A stretch of DNA of 64,000 bases from Cubamyces lactineus (GCA_022376465.1 JACDTU010000019.1:558001-622000), one strand, 5' to 3'; positions 34,310 through 45,970 are shown, numbered from the stretch's first letter. Program-made: numbers and translations. Notes: generated by a model not told the origin, from the letters alone.

Positions 34310-34514
34310 GGCGTGTTCGCATAGGTCCTGTCGTCAGTTTCTCGAGCGACAGCCTTCTTTACTGCGACTTCTTTGCGCTTGCTCCGCAGCCTGCGCCAAG
34401 TGTCATATAGGCTCATGCGCACTTCGTTCCTCGCCTAAGCTATTCGTATCTATTCCTTCTCGCCCCGCCACATCTACTACACCCCGACGCTCTTTTCTCC
34501 AAACCCTGCAAGCC

Positions 34515-35151
34515 ATGCATCTGTTCCGCTCCGTATGTATTCTTGCTACCGCAACGCTTGCGATGGTGGCCAACGAGGCTCTTCAAGGTACACTCGCATT
34601 GTGACGCACCGAGTGCTACGCATAAGCTCATCAGATGACATCTGCAGCCTCCGCCTTCCCCTTCGGCATCCTCCCGCTGACGCGCTACATGCTGGACGCG
34701 GTCCCCGAGGGTGCTGAAGGCCCTGCCGCTGCCGAGGCGGCCACAATCCAAGACGGCGGCCCTTTGGTAGACCCACCGAAGGCTGTGTCATCTGTGATCG
34801 ACGTCGATGTAGCCCCGTTGGCTGTTGAAACCTCCGCCGCCGCCGTCGACCGCACGGAAGAAAAGCCCACCTCTACTGCGGTGGTGGAAATATCCCAGGA
34901 GAGTTCTGTTAGCTCTGACGCCTCCGTCGCCTCTTCTGTTGCTGTCGCCACAGAATCTGCCGCCGCCGCTTCTGTGAGTGTGTCGCAGGCCAACGAGTAT
35001 GAGCGGGGAACTGACGTATCACTAGGCTGAATCCTCCTCCGTCATACCTGACAACATTCGCGCTAAGACCAACTCCGCTGAGCGTATCATCGGTCTTGGA
35101 GGTCCCCTCCTCATCACCTCCGTGTTTTGCACCCTCGTGTTCGTGCTCTAG
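34515..35151 (+). CDS. small secreted/anchored Ala-Ser-Val-rich protein, unknown
   Basis: Three exons (34515-34587, 34648-34973, 35026-35151) sum to 175 codons, giving 174 residues. The N-terminus (HLFRSVCILATATLAMVANE) fits a signal peptide. A short hydrophobic patch follows (ASAFPFGILPLTRYMLDAV). The middle is an acidic Ala/Ser/Val/Thr low-complexity stalk (VEISQESSVSSDASVASSVA). The C-terminus is hydrophobic (IIGLGGPLLITSVFCTLVFV) and ends right after it, as in tail-anchored or GPI-modified proteins. Introns join cleanly in phase, which supports a real gene. No family recognised; a cell-surface protein is the most likely role. Confidence 0.7.
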
Positions 35152-35933
35152 ACATACCGTGCGCTAGTCGTACACACAGCCTATCCCTTTGCTCCCGTTT
35201 CCACCTTCCTCCATGCCGATCTGGTCTTCCAGCTGCACTCCTGCGTGTGGAAGACTGGTTATAGGCTTGGACGCGCTCCGTTATCGACCTCCCTACGGTA
35301 CCTCTTCCCGATCTGACAATGTGTCTCGGTGTATCTCTGTTCGCTCCGTTGTTTTCATAGGCCTTCCTGCTCGCCCTCGTGTAGCATATCTTAGGTATCG
35401 TGCTCCAGATAGTAATATCGAGCCGTGCTATCGCTATCTCCTTGCTAAGTCTGTAGATTGTATCCGCTTTGCTGTTGCTGTCATTTTCGCTCCCATGTGT
35501 ACCCTGATTTGCTATAGTCGTTGTTAATGCATCGTATTCTGTCATTTGTGTACTTTGGGTGAGTCCACCGGCCACACTGAGCACTTCGTTAGAGAGACGA
35601 GCCGACGGGAGCTCGAGCCGGCGCGCAATGCACATCAGGCGCGCTGGTGGCTGGTTGTCCACGTGATCGTGATATACTTGGGCATGGCGGACCGCGTGGG
35701 CCGGGACGGTGATGGGTGGCTGGGGCGGGGAAGAGAGAGAGAAGCAGCGGATCGCGAGAGTGAATGTGACCCAACTCTCCTCCTGCCTTATCGCTCGCTG
35801 CACATTCCTACCTAGACTAGACAAACCTCCCTCAGACTCTCTTTACTTGCACATGAACTTGCCATAGTCTCGCCTCGACTTCGAATCAACCCACCGTCGC
35901 CATCTCACCTGCTTCCTAGACTCTCTGCTTCTC
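35152..35933. other. intergenic region, 782 bp
   Basis: 3' flank of the small secreted protein gene and promoter of the transporter gene. A 236-codon open frame on the minus strand spans much of it and the end of the previous gene, but has no signal, domain or intron support; I leave it out. Confidence 0.5.
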
Positions 35934-38825
35934 ATGTCATCCAGCTACGCCAATCATCCCCCTCCGCTCCTCAGCTTCGCACGCGTGACGAGCTTCCTGA
36001 CCTGCATACTTGTCGCGCTCGCGTCCGGGACGAACTATGTGCGTGTCCTGGCCATATCGCGCTGCGCGCAGCTGCTCACATTCAACGTCCGCAGGTCTTC
36101 TCAGGTGAGTTTGGCATGCTTATCTCCTTCAGGTCTCGGGCACGCGACAGGCAGTGCTTTTGCAAGTTCTGTGAGGCTTTCGTGCGGCGCAAGCATGTAC
36201 AGCGTTCTCAAGAAGCCTCATTGTATACGGCCGTCGGGGCGTAGGCGGCCCCTTAGCGTGTATGCCAACGTGTTCACTCTCGGCTATAACGCGCGTCAAG
36301 GCACCAGGATATACTGCGGCCGCCGGCCTTGCCTCTCAGACAACTTGAAGGCATATCCGACGCAACTGCGAGGGTGCATCCTTTGCAGAGGGCACCCTGG
36401 TGTGCTTCGTTGTGCAAGCGTTGCTTACTGGTCTTTTGGCTGCCTACATTGAACCAATGCAATTTCGCGCGCAATTGCTGTACTCTCAGCGACCGTTTGT
36501 TCCGTTCAGCGCCGAGCGCTCCGACATGACGAGATCGCATTCCTATTCTGAGCCCTTGCGCGTTGAGTGCGTCGTCAAATGCTGGACCCAGAAACTAACC
36601 TATCCCTATGCAGCATATGGGCCGCAGCTCGGAGAACGCCTGAAGCTCACGCATACCCAGATTAACATCGTGGGTCTCTCTGGCAACAGTGCGTTAACCC
36701 ACCACCGTGTCCTCCATCTCGGATAGTGTTGAGAAATTGTCTAGTCGGTGTCTATGGCACCGCGCCAATATGGGGTGGCATTGTGGACAGGAAAGGCCCT
36801 CGCCTGATGATGGTCATGGCGTTCTTCTCCCTGCTCATCGGATACCTGGGCATCCGACAATTCTTCGTCAACGGGCTGCCCGACGACGATAGTTCGATAG
36901 GGCTGCTGTCATTCTGTGCCCTTGTTTTCTGTGGTTTCCTCACTGGTATAGGCGGGAACGGTGGCTTGGTTGGCTCCATGAACTCCACCGCAAAGAGCTT
37001 CCCGGACAAGACTGTGAGTATGTGGCGCGTAGCGATACCTTTATATAACGCTCACTTGCAATACATACAGCGTGCTACTGCGAATGGTATCGTCATCTCA
37101 GGGTTCGGTCTGTCTGCGTTCTTGTTCTCCACCATCGCGCACACGCTCTTTCCCGGCAACACCTCCTCATTCTTGCTCGTCTTAGCCATCGGCACGGCGC
37201 TACCCATGATCCTCGGTTTTCTCTTCGTGCGCCCCATCCCTCCACCCCACATTGACTCTACTAGACGTCTCGAAGACGGTACCTCGGACAGTCCCGCCGA
37301 CTACGGCGTCGGCGAAGGCTTGGGCACGAGCTCCCCCACAACCTACTCCGTAGAGAACACGAGCCACACCCATCTCCTCGCCCACGACGAGGACGAGGAA
37401 GATGAGGATACGCGTGCACCGGCGATCGAGCTGGAGGAGGAAGAGCCGCTCGTGTCGTCAACGCACGCACAAGCCACGTCGGATTACATCGTTCCGGGGC
37501 AGGTGGACTCCGTCGCACTGAGTCCGACGCGTGCGGGCTTGACAAGGCATCGCTCGCATAGTTCGCGCTCGATGTCGAGGCGCAGCATCCAGACCCACCT
37601 GGATAAGACGACCGATGGGCAGCCGAACATTCATGGGAAGCGCCTGTTCAAGACTTTGGATTTCTGGCTGCTGTTCACTATTTGCTCTCTGTGTAAGACG
37701 TCTCCTGCTACTCATATTGCATTCGTTACGACCTGACGCTTGGCCTGACTATCGTACAGTGAGCGGCACAGGATTGATGTGTACGTTCCGTGCTGCCTGT
37801 CCTTGGCATTGGACGGATAGACTGACAGGGAACAGATATCAACAACGTCGGTGCGATATCGCAGGCGTTGTTCGCTAACAAGAACCCGGACTATGACGAG
37901 ATCAAGGCCGCACAGTGGCAAGCGACGCAAGTCTCGACCGTGAGCGTCATGAACTGCCTCGGCCGCATCCTCATCGGTAAGCACACCCCGTCTTCTCGCC
38001 CATAGTACGTGCCTTGACGCCACATATGCTAACTTACGCCATGGACACTATCTAGGGGTAATCGCGGACTTCACGAAAGTCAAGCTGCGGCTGCCGCGCT
38101 CGGCGTGCATCGTGCTCGTCGCGCTCATGTTCGTCGTCTCGCAGTTCATGTGCTTCTCCATCGACCGCATCGGCAACCTCTGGAAGGCGAGCGCGCTCCT
38201 CGGCGTCGCGTACGGCGGCCTTTTTGGGCTCTTCCCGACGCTCGTGATCGAGTGGTTTGGACTGCGTGCGTACCTCGCCTCAGCTTCCATGCCGTCTTGT
38301 GACGCTATGCGTGATTGACTGACGATGGATGATCGTGTGCGTTCTGCAGCACACTTCTCGGAGAACTGGGGCTTCGTATCGCTCTCGCCCATGCTCGGCG
38401 GGAACATCTTCTCAATCGCCTTCGGGCGCAACGTCGACGCGCACGACCCCGACGCCTCTCCCTCCAGCAGCAGCGACAACAGCACGATCAGTAACACCGC
38501 CGTCGCAGCACTCTCCACACTCGCCTCGTCCTTCCTCCCGTCCTCCACACCCTCCCCCTCCGCCTCAGCACCCTCAATCACCCCCAGCCCGATCTCGACA
38601 CTGAGCAGCGCACTAACAGGTGCAGGCAGCGTCCACGCGCGCGGAGGCGTCCCGAGCTCGCACCACTGCATCATGGGCCGCGAGTGCTACGTGGACAGCA
38701 TCAAGATGACGATCGCCGCGTGCTGCGTTGCGCTCGCGCTCGGCGTGTACGCGGCGTGGCGGGACTTGAGGAGGCATCGGGCGCGGCGTGTGCCGGCGGT
38801 CGTCGTTTGGGAGGATGAGGAGTGA
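35934..38825 (+). CDS. MFS transporter, MCH1/nodulin-like
   Basis: A membrane transporter of roughly 600 residues with about 12 predicted helices. Exon 1 (35934-36038) encodes MSSSYANHPPPLLSFARVTS and the first helix through GTNY. A 10-nt microexon (36095-36104, GTCTTCTCAG) then gives VFS, and after a 509-nt intron exon 3 (from 36614) gives AYGPQLGERLKLTHTQINIV. The chain continues with GVYGTAPIWGGIVDRKGPR (loop 2-3 signature of the superfamily), CGFLTGIGGNGGLVGSMNST, and GIVISGFGLSAFLFSTIAH. A long acidic cytosolic loop (~residues 230-340) precedes the second half (LFKTLDFWLLFTICSL, NNVGAISQAL, AHFSENWGFVSLSPMLGG). A Ser/Pro-rich insert and a final helix (MTIAACCVALALGVYAAW) close it. The nearest characterised relative is yeast Mch1, a vacuolar transporter of unknown substrate. 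Confidence 0.88.
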
Positions 38826-39276
38826 GTGGGGGCTTGGGAATGGTTGGTGAGTGGTGGAGGGTGGAGTGGGGAAGGGGTTATCATCGAGGTCCGGGCGGGC
38901 GTGTATATTGTGGTGTATTGTAGATACCATGGACGGTTGATAGTATGGATCTTCTTGGGCTGAGCTATATGGGGAGATGTTGCTCATCGATCGCCCAGGC
39001 TGTGGGCGTAGGAGGAAGTCGTTACATTATTGCAGGAAATAAGGAGTGACGAGGGTATATGAATCATCAGAGAGCAGCATAGCGGGGAAACATAGTAAGT
39101 AGGCATATGAGAGCTGTAACGGTACCAGGCTAGCGAAACATGGAGGACCAAGAACGATTCAAGGCTGTGGTCTATACACTAGCACCTCCGGGCACCAGGC
39201 CGCGGAGACCTTTAGGAAACGAGGATTATCAAAGGATGGACGAGCGTCTCACTGGCTGCCGGTGTTCCTCCGCTCC
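38826..39276. other. convergent intergenic region, 451 bp
   Basis: Lies between the 3' ends of the transporter gene and the acidic protein gene. Nothing but 3' flanking sequence seen. Confidence 0.5.
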
Positions 39277-40045
39277 TCAGACATCAAACTCCTCAAACGC
39301 AACGAAATCATCCGCGTCCACACCGTGCACACCGCGGCCCCACAGCTCAGAGACCGGGAGGACGCCGCCCATACCGCCGCCACGGAGCTCCCGGAGCTGC
39401 TCCCACTGCTCCCATCTGACCTCCACGACCTCAGGCCCCTCCGACCCACTGTAGTACTCCTCGAGCTCCCACTCCCAGTCGCTGTCGTCGGTATACAGCG
39501 AGCTCGAGTCGGACTCGGCTTCGGAGTCGAAGGCGGACTCTGACGAGTCGGAGTCGCTGGTGAGAGAGGGACAGCCCCACGGCCCGTCGTCGTCGCTGTC
39601 CAGGTCGTCTTCGTCGTCCGAGAATGCGGCGGCCGATAGCGGGTAGGCGGGCTTGCCGTATAGCCGCGCAAAAGAGTGGCGGCTGCGGGCGGGAGCGTCA
39701 TACAGGGGGCGTCCTTGGACTTCGACCCTGTTCAATTACGACATTGTCAGTGGAGGAATACACGGAAGAGGAGATGGAGTCCGTACCTCTCAAAGTCGCT
39801 GGGGATATACTCCCGCACGGGCCCGTGGTAAGTGACCGCATCTTGCTCCGCGTCAATGAAGTCTTCTAGCATGACCAGCAGGCTGTCCACATGGTGGATG
39901 CTGAATGGCAGGTGTTCATTCATAAGTCGCCAATTAGCCTCGAGGCGGAGGTGATGACTTACCGACGAGCAGACAGATATGGGTTCAGGTAGTCGATGTG
40001 GCGGCTCGCCACGAAGGTGGTAGTAGGGGTAGCAGCCTGTGCCAT
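39277..40045 (-). CDS. acidic protein of unknown function
   Basis: Three exons giving about 215 residues; exon 1 is 40045-39963 and the introns are about 60 nt with GTAAGT and GTACGG donors. It begins MAQAATPTTTFVASRHIDYL, then RIHHVDSLLVMLEDFIDAEQ and VTYHGPVREYIPSDFERVEV. The second half is strongly acidic and Ser-rich (SDDEDDLDSDDDGPWG, SDSDSSESAFDSEAESDSS) and ends with a mixed segment rich in Glu, Trp and Gly and DDFVAFEEFDV. No transmembrane segment or signal peptide. I do not recognise a family; similar short acidic proteins occur in other mushrooms. The in-phase introns and a TATA-like box ~110 bp upstream support it as a real gene. Confidence 0.65.
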
Positions 40046-40151
40046 AATACACCGCGCAGACAAGGGGAGGAAGGATGAGGGGGAGGAAAGGAAGGACCAG
40101 GGGGAGTAAGGGAGTAGGGCGAATGGGCTCTTGCGGCATACACCCCACAAG

Positions 40152-40158
40152 TTATATA
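40152..40158 (-). promoter_or_regulatory. TATA-like box of the acidic protein gene
   Basis: The minus strand reads GGTATATAAC about 110 bp upstream of the ATG at 40045. Confidence 0.4.
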
Positions 40159-41389
40159 CCTCCTCCCGTGTACGCCAGGGCGATGGCTCAAACGCACTAT
40201 AACACAGCGTGCAGTGCAGCCCATGGCGAGCTATTGTCCGATGTGGCTAATGCTTCAAAGGACTTTGTGTCCTTCTTGCTGCGTGCGCTTGGCTTGGAAC
40301 ACCCTATGCCAAAGCATGCCGCCTCGGCAGCACGGTTGGATGTATACCATACGGTCCGCTGCCTAGATACGGCGGAGCTTTGGCACGGCGATATGAGACA
40401 TCAGATTTCAATGGCCTGCGACAAAGGAGCATTTGAACGAGATGACGCTCTAAGTGCTGGCTCTCCTCGAGCGCGAAGTGTTCCGTCCGTCGGCGGGTGC
40501 TGTAGTGTTTGCTACTGCAGCATCGCCGACGTTGGTCTGGGAGGTTGTACAGCACTGCGACTCACAAGTCTACCACAAAGCAAGCCATGGTGATTGAGAG
40601 GAAGCTCAAGTCCCATGCGACATGAATATTGTGCCTACCAAGTTTGTACGCGTCCTGCCAGAGCAGACGACCGGCGTCTCCCGAGGTGCTTGGCGATGGG
40701 CGCTTACGGTACATATCGAGATCGCCACTTGGACCACGCTTGTAAGTTGTACCGCATCCCTTTCCACCTTTGCTCAATGCCCGACCTTCGCAGTCGGCGA
40801 ACCCACAGGCATGGTACCGCCAAACATATACCTAACAGCCATGCTTGACAGGAGGGTGGCAATGTGCGATAGATACCTCATGAAGACTCTTCTCGTCAAC
40901 ACGCCACGCCAACTTCAAATTATTTCTTCCAGGCGTAGATGATGACCTGGGGGCGACGGCTAACAGAACATGAGGGCGTGTGCGATACATGCGTATACAA
41001 TGACACACGAACACGCTCGACCGGGCTGATTGGCGTACTACAGTGAGTAAGTAGTTCCTCCAGGTGCCTCAAGGCGCGCTCGCTATTCGGGAGACACTGA
41101 GTTGATATCACCATTTTTGTCAGATATTCAGTGCAAGATGTCACCGCGACTCGATCGAAAGCGTCATGACCTCTGCTCAAGGAGACAACATGTCTCGCTT
41201 GCACGACAGATGGTGGCCGTGCGCTCCCCAGCGGCACGTGTGGTCCTGCATGTAAACTCGCCAACAACAAAAGGGAAGATCTCAACGCTCCAGTGCACCT
41301 TCATCTCCTGTTTGTTTGAACACTTAGCTGCAGCATTTGGTGCGAGTGCGCGGCGCTCAGCCCCTTCTACCTCTGTGTCTTCTGCGTTG
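40159..41389. other. divergent intergenic region, 1.2 kb
   Basis: Between the acidic protein gene and the HET gene. An in-frame open stretch continues upstream of the HET start to about 41102 but carries no family feature. No other structure noted. Confidence 0.5.
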
Positions 41390-43642
41390 ATGCCATCTCA
41401 ACTCATACCAAAGCCACTGCCGCCTCGGCCGTCCTCTATTTACTCTGCCTGCTGGAAGGGTCCCTTCGCGACGCAACTGGGCCTTCTTGGACAGCCCATC
41501 GAAGACCATCCGCATGATCATAGCGCAGATTCCTGGTCATGGTCTGGCGGATACACTTATCACGTCTCACCGCAAGCGTTGCTTTTTCGAGCCACTTTTG
41601 GCTGCGAGTGGTGCGGATTTCTCATGAAGCAACTTGGGGCGAGGACTTTGAAGAGCAACATGTGGCGGCCCATCACCCGATGTCGCAGACCTCTGAATGT
41701 CAGGATTGGCGGCGTGCTTGAGACGGAAAGCGGGGACCCTGCAGCACTATGCATCGTCGTGGACAATGGCATCAATTTGTACGACGGCCCGGTGAGGCTG
41801 TATGATAAATTATCCACATATACGACAGCTGGTGCGTTTTTGGTGCTGAGCCTTCATTACGTCAGTACTTGACCAGCCTGATATATTTCCAGACGATCCT
41901 GCTGCAAGATACGTTCATGGGAGAGCTCGCCGCACGGATGTAGGATCCGACCGTACGTTCGCTCTCGCGATGGAATGCATAGAGCGATGCGTTCGCGAAC
42001 ACGAACGCTGCCGAGTGATCTCGTCGAGTCATCCCAATACTCTGGTGGGACGTGCCCCTACGCGCCTTATCGATTGCACAGAGCCTCAACAACCTCGTAT
42101 CGTCCTGACGAATGGCGCATTACGCGATTACGTCGCACTCAGCTACGTATGGGGCGAGGATCAGCCTCATCGCACTACCAAGGCCAATCTGTCTTCTTAC
42201 ATGGTCGGAATCAACCCTTCAGATCTACCTCAGACTATCCGTGACGCGATATATGTCGCGCACAAGCTCGGTGTCGGCTTCCTCTGGACCGGCAGTCTCT
42301 GCATCGTCCAGGACTCGCCACAGGACAAACATCGCGAGTTGGCCTTGATGTGCGACGTCTACCGCCACGCCTACCTGACAATTGATGCGGCCAGTGCGGC
42401 GAAGGCATCTGATGGGTTCCTCCAGGATCGGCCGCCCTTAGAGCCCCCGATGCTCATCCTTCCGTTCATCTGCCCCGGTGGTCCCCCCAATGCCGTGGCG
42501 GAGGTCGGAAAGATCCACATTCCAGGGAGCAAGTATAATGCATCTCCTTCCCTGGATCGTCTCTCTTTGACCACTCGCCAGCGGGCGTGGTGCCTGCAGG
42601 AGAAGCTGCTCTCGACTCGCTCTCTCGTCTTCACCCAGGAGACCGTCCGCCTCGCGTGCCAAACGATGACCCAGAACATCGGCGGAGCTTGGCATAACGA
42701 TGTCGACGAAGTTCCCCGGCTGCCTGACTCCGTCTTCCATCCAGGACGACGTCCCATCGAGCGTTACTCTGACGAATGGATGGATGTCCGCCGTCGATGG
42801 CATGCCGTTGTCCGTGACTACGCTAGCCGCGAGCTCTCGTACCCGTCGGATAAACTCGTCGCGTGCGCCGGCCTTGTGGAGATGTTCGCAGCCGCACTGG
42901 GCTCGGTCTATGTCGCTGGGCTGTGGAACGACGACTTCCTCCTCCTTGATCTTCTATGGCACTGTAAGCTGGCGTTGCCTGCTCCGCCGGGGTACCGCGC
43001 ACCTTCGTGGTCATGGGCGTCGGCGATGCATTTGTTGGTGGAGTACAGGGATCCTGCGCGACCAGAAACAGCTTTTCGAAGAGGCAAGATGGCGGAAGTC
43101 GTAAGTTGCACCATTGCGGTCCAGGACGAGTCGTTTCCTCTCGGGCCAGTCACAAGCGGGCTTCTCGTCCTCCGAGCCCAGTTATTCAAGTGCAAGCTAC
43201 AAGAGGAGCGATCCGCCAAAGAAGTGTACGTGGAATGTGGGTCGATTCAAGGTGTGTACCGCTGTCATGTGCAAAATTATATCACATGTGGATGCTCATT
43301 GGCATTCTCTCAGTGCGTCTAGACTCACACCTGGACCGCGAACTCGAGAAAACCTATCCTGATGGCGTGTGGGCTGTTCCGATCCGGAGGAACGTGCAGT
43401 CGGAAGAAGACCCAGAAGACGTGTCCGAATCGAGTACTACCTTATGCGCAGGCCTACTTCTCGCCGACCATGTTGAAGCAGACTCAGACAACGGCGGCGG
43501 CGGACTGGACAACAGGAACTTGAGGCTATTCCGGAGGGTGGGATACTTCGAGGTAGAGCACTGGCGTCATCGCGACATGCAAAGCCTGGGTTGGGACGGC
43601 GAGTGGTCACTTGAGACGGCTGCGCAATTCGGCATTGTATGA
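41390..43642 (+). CDS. HET-domain protein (heterokaryon incompatibility type)
   Basis: Three exons (41390-41831, 41893-43251, 43314-43642) sum to 710 codons, giving 709 residues. The N-terminal ~220 residues are specific to this kind of protein (SQLIPKPLPPRPSSIYSACW). The HET domain spans roughly residues 228-400: YVALSYVWGEDQ, LPQTIRDAIYVAHKLGVGFL, WTGSLCIVQDSPQDKHRELA, MCDVYRHAYLTIDAASA, and RQRAWCLQEKLLSTRSLVF. The usual WIDSLCI motif reads WTGSLCI, so the conserved Asp is Gly. The C-terminal part contains the frequent family block APPGYRAPSWSWASA. HET proteins trigger cell death on non-self recognition in ascomycetes; in basidiomycetes they are numerous and mostly untested. The start at 41390 is the Met that begins the recognisable protein; upstream in-frame Mets exist. 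Confidence 0.88.
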
Positions 43643-44048
43643 CAGCGACTGATGCGATTTCTGAGATACTTGACAACACCATAGCTGTATGAGCACACAA
43701 CAAGATGGGGATAGTCATATTTATGAGGGAGAATACCATGCGTATCGTTCTCCCGAGAGAGAGATGCCGCTATCTGCCAGTGGGTATCCCGAGGTACAAA
43801 AAAGGAGGGTAAAGTGATAAGCTCAGTCGGGGCTCGAACTGGCGATCACACTGACGATGATCAGTGCATACATATGCATACACGGACTGGCACTTCCGAG
43901 TCTCGTCCTCTCCCCACCCCGGGTTGCACGCCGCTCCTTGACCTTTGTTCAGGTCAACTGAAGGTAACATGGTTTCCCCATCTACAATTTGAAAGTATAC
44001 ATGTACAGTTCTCCTCTTCCGACACGCTCGATTGGTACACCGACGACA
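43643..44048. other. convergent intergenic region, 406 bp
   Basis: 3' flanks of the HET and GST genes. Contains a small perfect hairpin, CACTGA-CGATGA-TCAGTG, near 43847-43864. A tRNA-like T-loop nearby was examined and rejected. Confidence 0.5.
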
Positions 44049-44964
44049 TCACAGCGGCTTCCCGAGGACGTCAATCCCTGCCTGAAAACCTGCACGAGCA
44101 AAGGACCGGTCGACCCACGCCTACTCGCAGTGGAAACGGTGAGTCGAGTGGCTAAGTTCAAGGGTCAAGGTCATGCTAGTACTAACCTTGAGATGCGGCC
44201 ACTCGTCGAGAGACTCTATGCCAGCCTTCTTGTAGAATCGGATCCAAGGGATAACGTTGATATCCGCGAGGCTGTAGACGCCACGTCCGGGACCTGCGAG
44301 GTAGTCGCGATCCTTCAGGCGGATCTCAAGAACACCGTAGAGGCGTTTGGTTTCCTCGTGATAGCCTGGATGCGAACGGATCAGTACTCAGACATGCGAA
44401 GACCAGCATTTGTTCGATGCAATACTCACGCTTCTTCGCGTAGGGGATGTCCTCTGTGGCATAGTTGTAGAAGAAGTTCGCCTGACCTTGCATCGGGCCC
44501 ACTCCACCATGCTGCATACACACGTGTCAGCACCTTGCAGCGGACTGGGTTTGGCAAGCCGAACGAAACCTCACCGCAAAGAAGATCCACTGCAGCATCT
44601 CACTCCAGTTGTCGGCATCGGCGTCCTTGTCGAACGCGAACTTGTTCTCCTTGTCGTAATGCTGCTGCAGGTAGAGCAGGATCGCCGCCGACTCGAACAC
44701 GGTGAAGTCGTTGCGGTTGTGGTCGATGATGACCGGGATGCGGCCGTTCGGGTTCAGCTTGATGAACCAAGGCTCCTTCTGGGTGCCTTTCGTGATATCG
44801 ATCCGCACAATGCTGGGATGGCGGTGAGAATCTCACTGTGAACGCGAGGGCATGAGTACTGACTCGTATTCCAGGCCATACGCCGCTTTGAGCTCCTCAA
44901 GGAAGACGGAAACCTTGTGGCCGTTGGGGGTCGGCGCGGCGTAGTACAAGATACCGCTAGGCAT
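44049..44964 (-). CDS. glutathione S-transferase, Ure2-like
   Basis: Five exons giving 223 residues. The thioredoxin-like N-terminal domain (~1-85) starts [20 protein letters not shown], continues [20 protein letters not shown] (joined across an intron with a GTCAGT donor), and has [12 protein letters not shown] with the cis-Pro, then [18 protein letters not shown] with the ESAA glutathione-binding motif. The helical C-terminal domain has [57 protein letters not shown] and [19 protein letters not shown], the N-capping box region. It ends [10 protein letters not shown]. The family is expanded in wood-decaying mushrooms, where it handles small aromatic compounds by glutathione conjugation or removal. 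The N-terminal PNG replaces the usual catalytic Tyr/Ser, as in other Ure2-like proteins. A TATA-like box lies ~60 bp upstream. Confidence 0.9.
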
Positions 44965-45018
44965 GTCTGCGAAAGTGGCACTGGAGATGTTCTGGTGAGC
45001 ACGGTACTTGGCACAGTA

Positions 45019-45026
45019 CTTATAAG
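45019..45026 (-). promoter_or_regulatory. TATA-like box of the GST gene
   Basis: CTTATAAG, about 60 bp upstream of the ATG at 44964. Being palindromic it reads the same on both strands. Confidence 0.35.
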
Positions 45027-45878
45027 CGTCCGATTTTCCTTAGGCACCCGGCTGAGGCCTACGTACGGCCACGTTACACTATATCGAAGATGGTTCGTTC
45101 ATGCTATCACCGGGCGGCGTTGAAGTCGATAGTTACGCCTGCGGAGGGTTGGATGATTCGCCATCCGTTCGCTTTGGTAGGTGGACGTCCTTGGCAAGGA
45201 TGAATTTATCTCACTCTCCCCGCCCGTACCCAACCTTGCCCTCCGGCCTCGGCGTAGAATTCCTCCAAAACCTTCCCTCTCTGTGAATTAGCCCTCAATA
45301 GTCAGCTAGCGTCGTTGACATGTGCGTTCTGCTGCATCATGCGCCGCTCCCGCTGAACAACTCTTGTATCTTTTGAGATCACACATACCCACCCTATCCA
45401 TAGACTCCGCATGATACCAGTATCAACTGAGATGCAAGCACCATCCGTGCTAACTCGAGGTCCTAGTACTGCAGATTACTTACTCCGAGATAATCGCATG
45501 CGCCAGCTCACGATCGTTGCCTATGAGCCATCATCGCCATCTATCCCATATAGGCCGCTTGGTGGCCGAACCTTGTACGATCTGCATGGAAAGCCCCTGG
45601 AATCACCATCTGCTCCTTCTTCTGCCATTTGCTGATCAAGGTCAGCATCGGAATGAGGGAAATCCGCTGACCTGAAATGCGACACCGAGGTGGTTGGATG
45701 AACATGTACTCAAACGTAGCCTGGTTTACATTGCAGCAGGTGTCTAAAAATGTGAACAGCATTGCACGTCCGAGCGGTATTCAAGCTGGTCGCAGTCAGA
45801 TGCATTTCGGACGTCGGTTAACGAGCGCAAGAAGTAAATCATATTTGCGAGCTCGAGAAGACAAAAAGTGTCACCAAC
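45027..45878. other. gene-free interval, 852 bp
   Basis: Upstream of the GST gene and downstream of the tRNA. Only short open frames without recognisable features. Confidence 0.5.
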
Positions 45879-45970
45879 TACCCCCGGCGGGACTCGAACC
45901 CGCAACCTCCAGATTAAGGACGGCTTGGGGCCCTAGAAGTCTGACGTCATAGCCATTAGACAACGGGGGC
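45879..45970 (-). tRNA. tRNA-Arg(UCU) with 19-nt intron
   Basis: On the minus strand the 92-nt gene folds as a complete tRNA. The acceptor stem GCCCCCG pairs with CGGGGGT (a G-U pair at 1-72), with discriminator A. The D arm has GTC/GAC stems around TAATGGCTAT. The anticodon stem TCAGA pairs with TCTGG around loop CTTCTAA, anticodon TCT (forward 45935-45937). The T arm is GCGGG-TTCGAGT-CCCGC. A 19-nt intron (45915-45933) sits one base 3' of the anticodon, the canonical position. The internal A and B boxes are intact. It reads AGA codons. Confidence 0.93.

Larger units (their letters stand above)
29887..34514. other. gene-poor interval, 4.6 kb
   Basis: The longest gene-free stretch in the window. 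Several open frames of 100-200 codons occur on both strands around 30200-31350 but they overlap one another, have no recognisable domain and show no exon chain. The interval contains two palindromes, a hexamer run, a 22-bp minisatellite and a C16 tract (listed separately). No transposase or reverse transcriptase remnant was recognised. Confidence 0.5.

Noticed and set aside
35114..35824. 236-codon open frame on the minus strand
   Set aside because: Overlaps the last exon of the small secreted protein gene on the other strand, has no domain, signal or intron pattern.
43820..43905. tRNA-like segment on the minus strand with a TTCGAGC loop
   Set aside because: The T-stem does not pair, the anticodon loop has the wrong size and the acceptor stem is mismatched.
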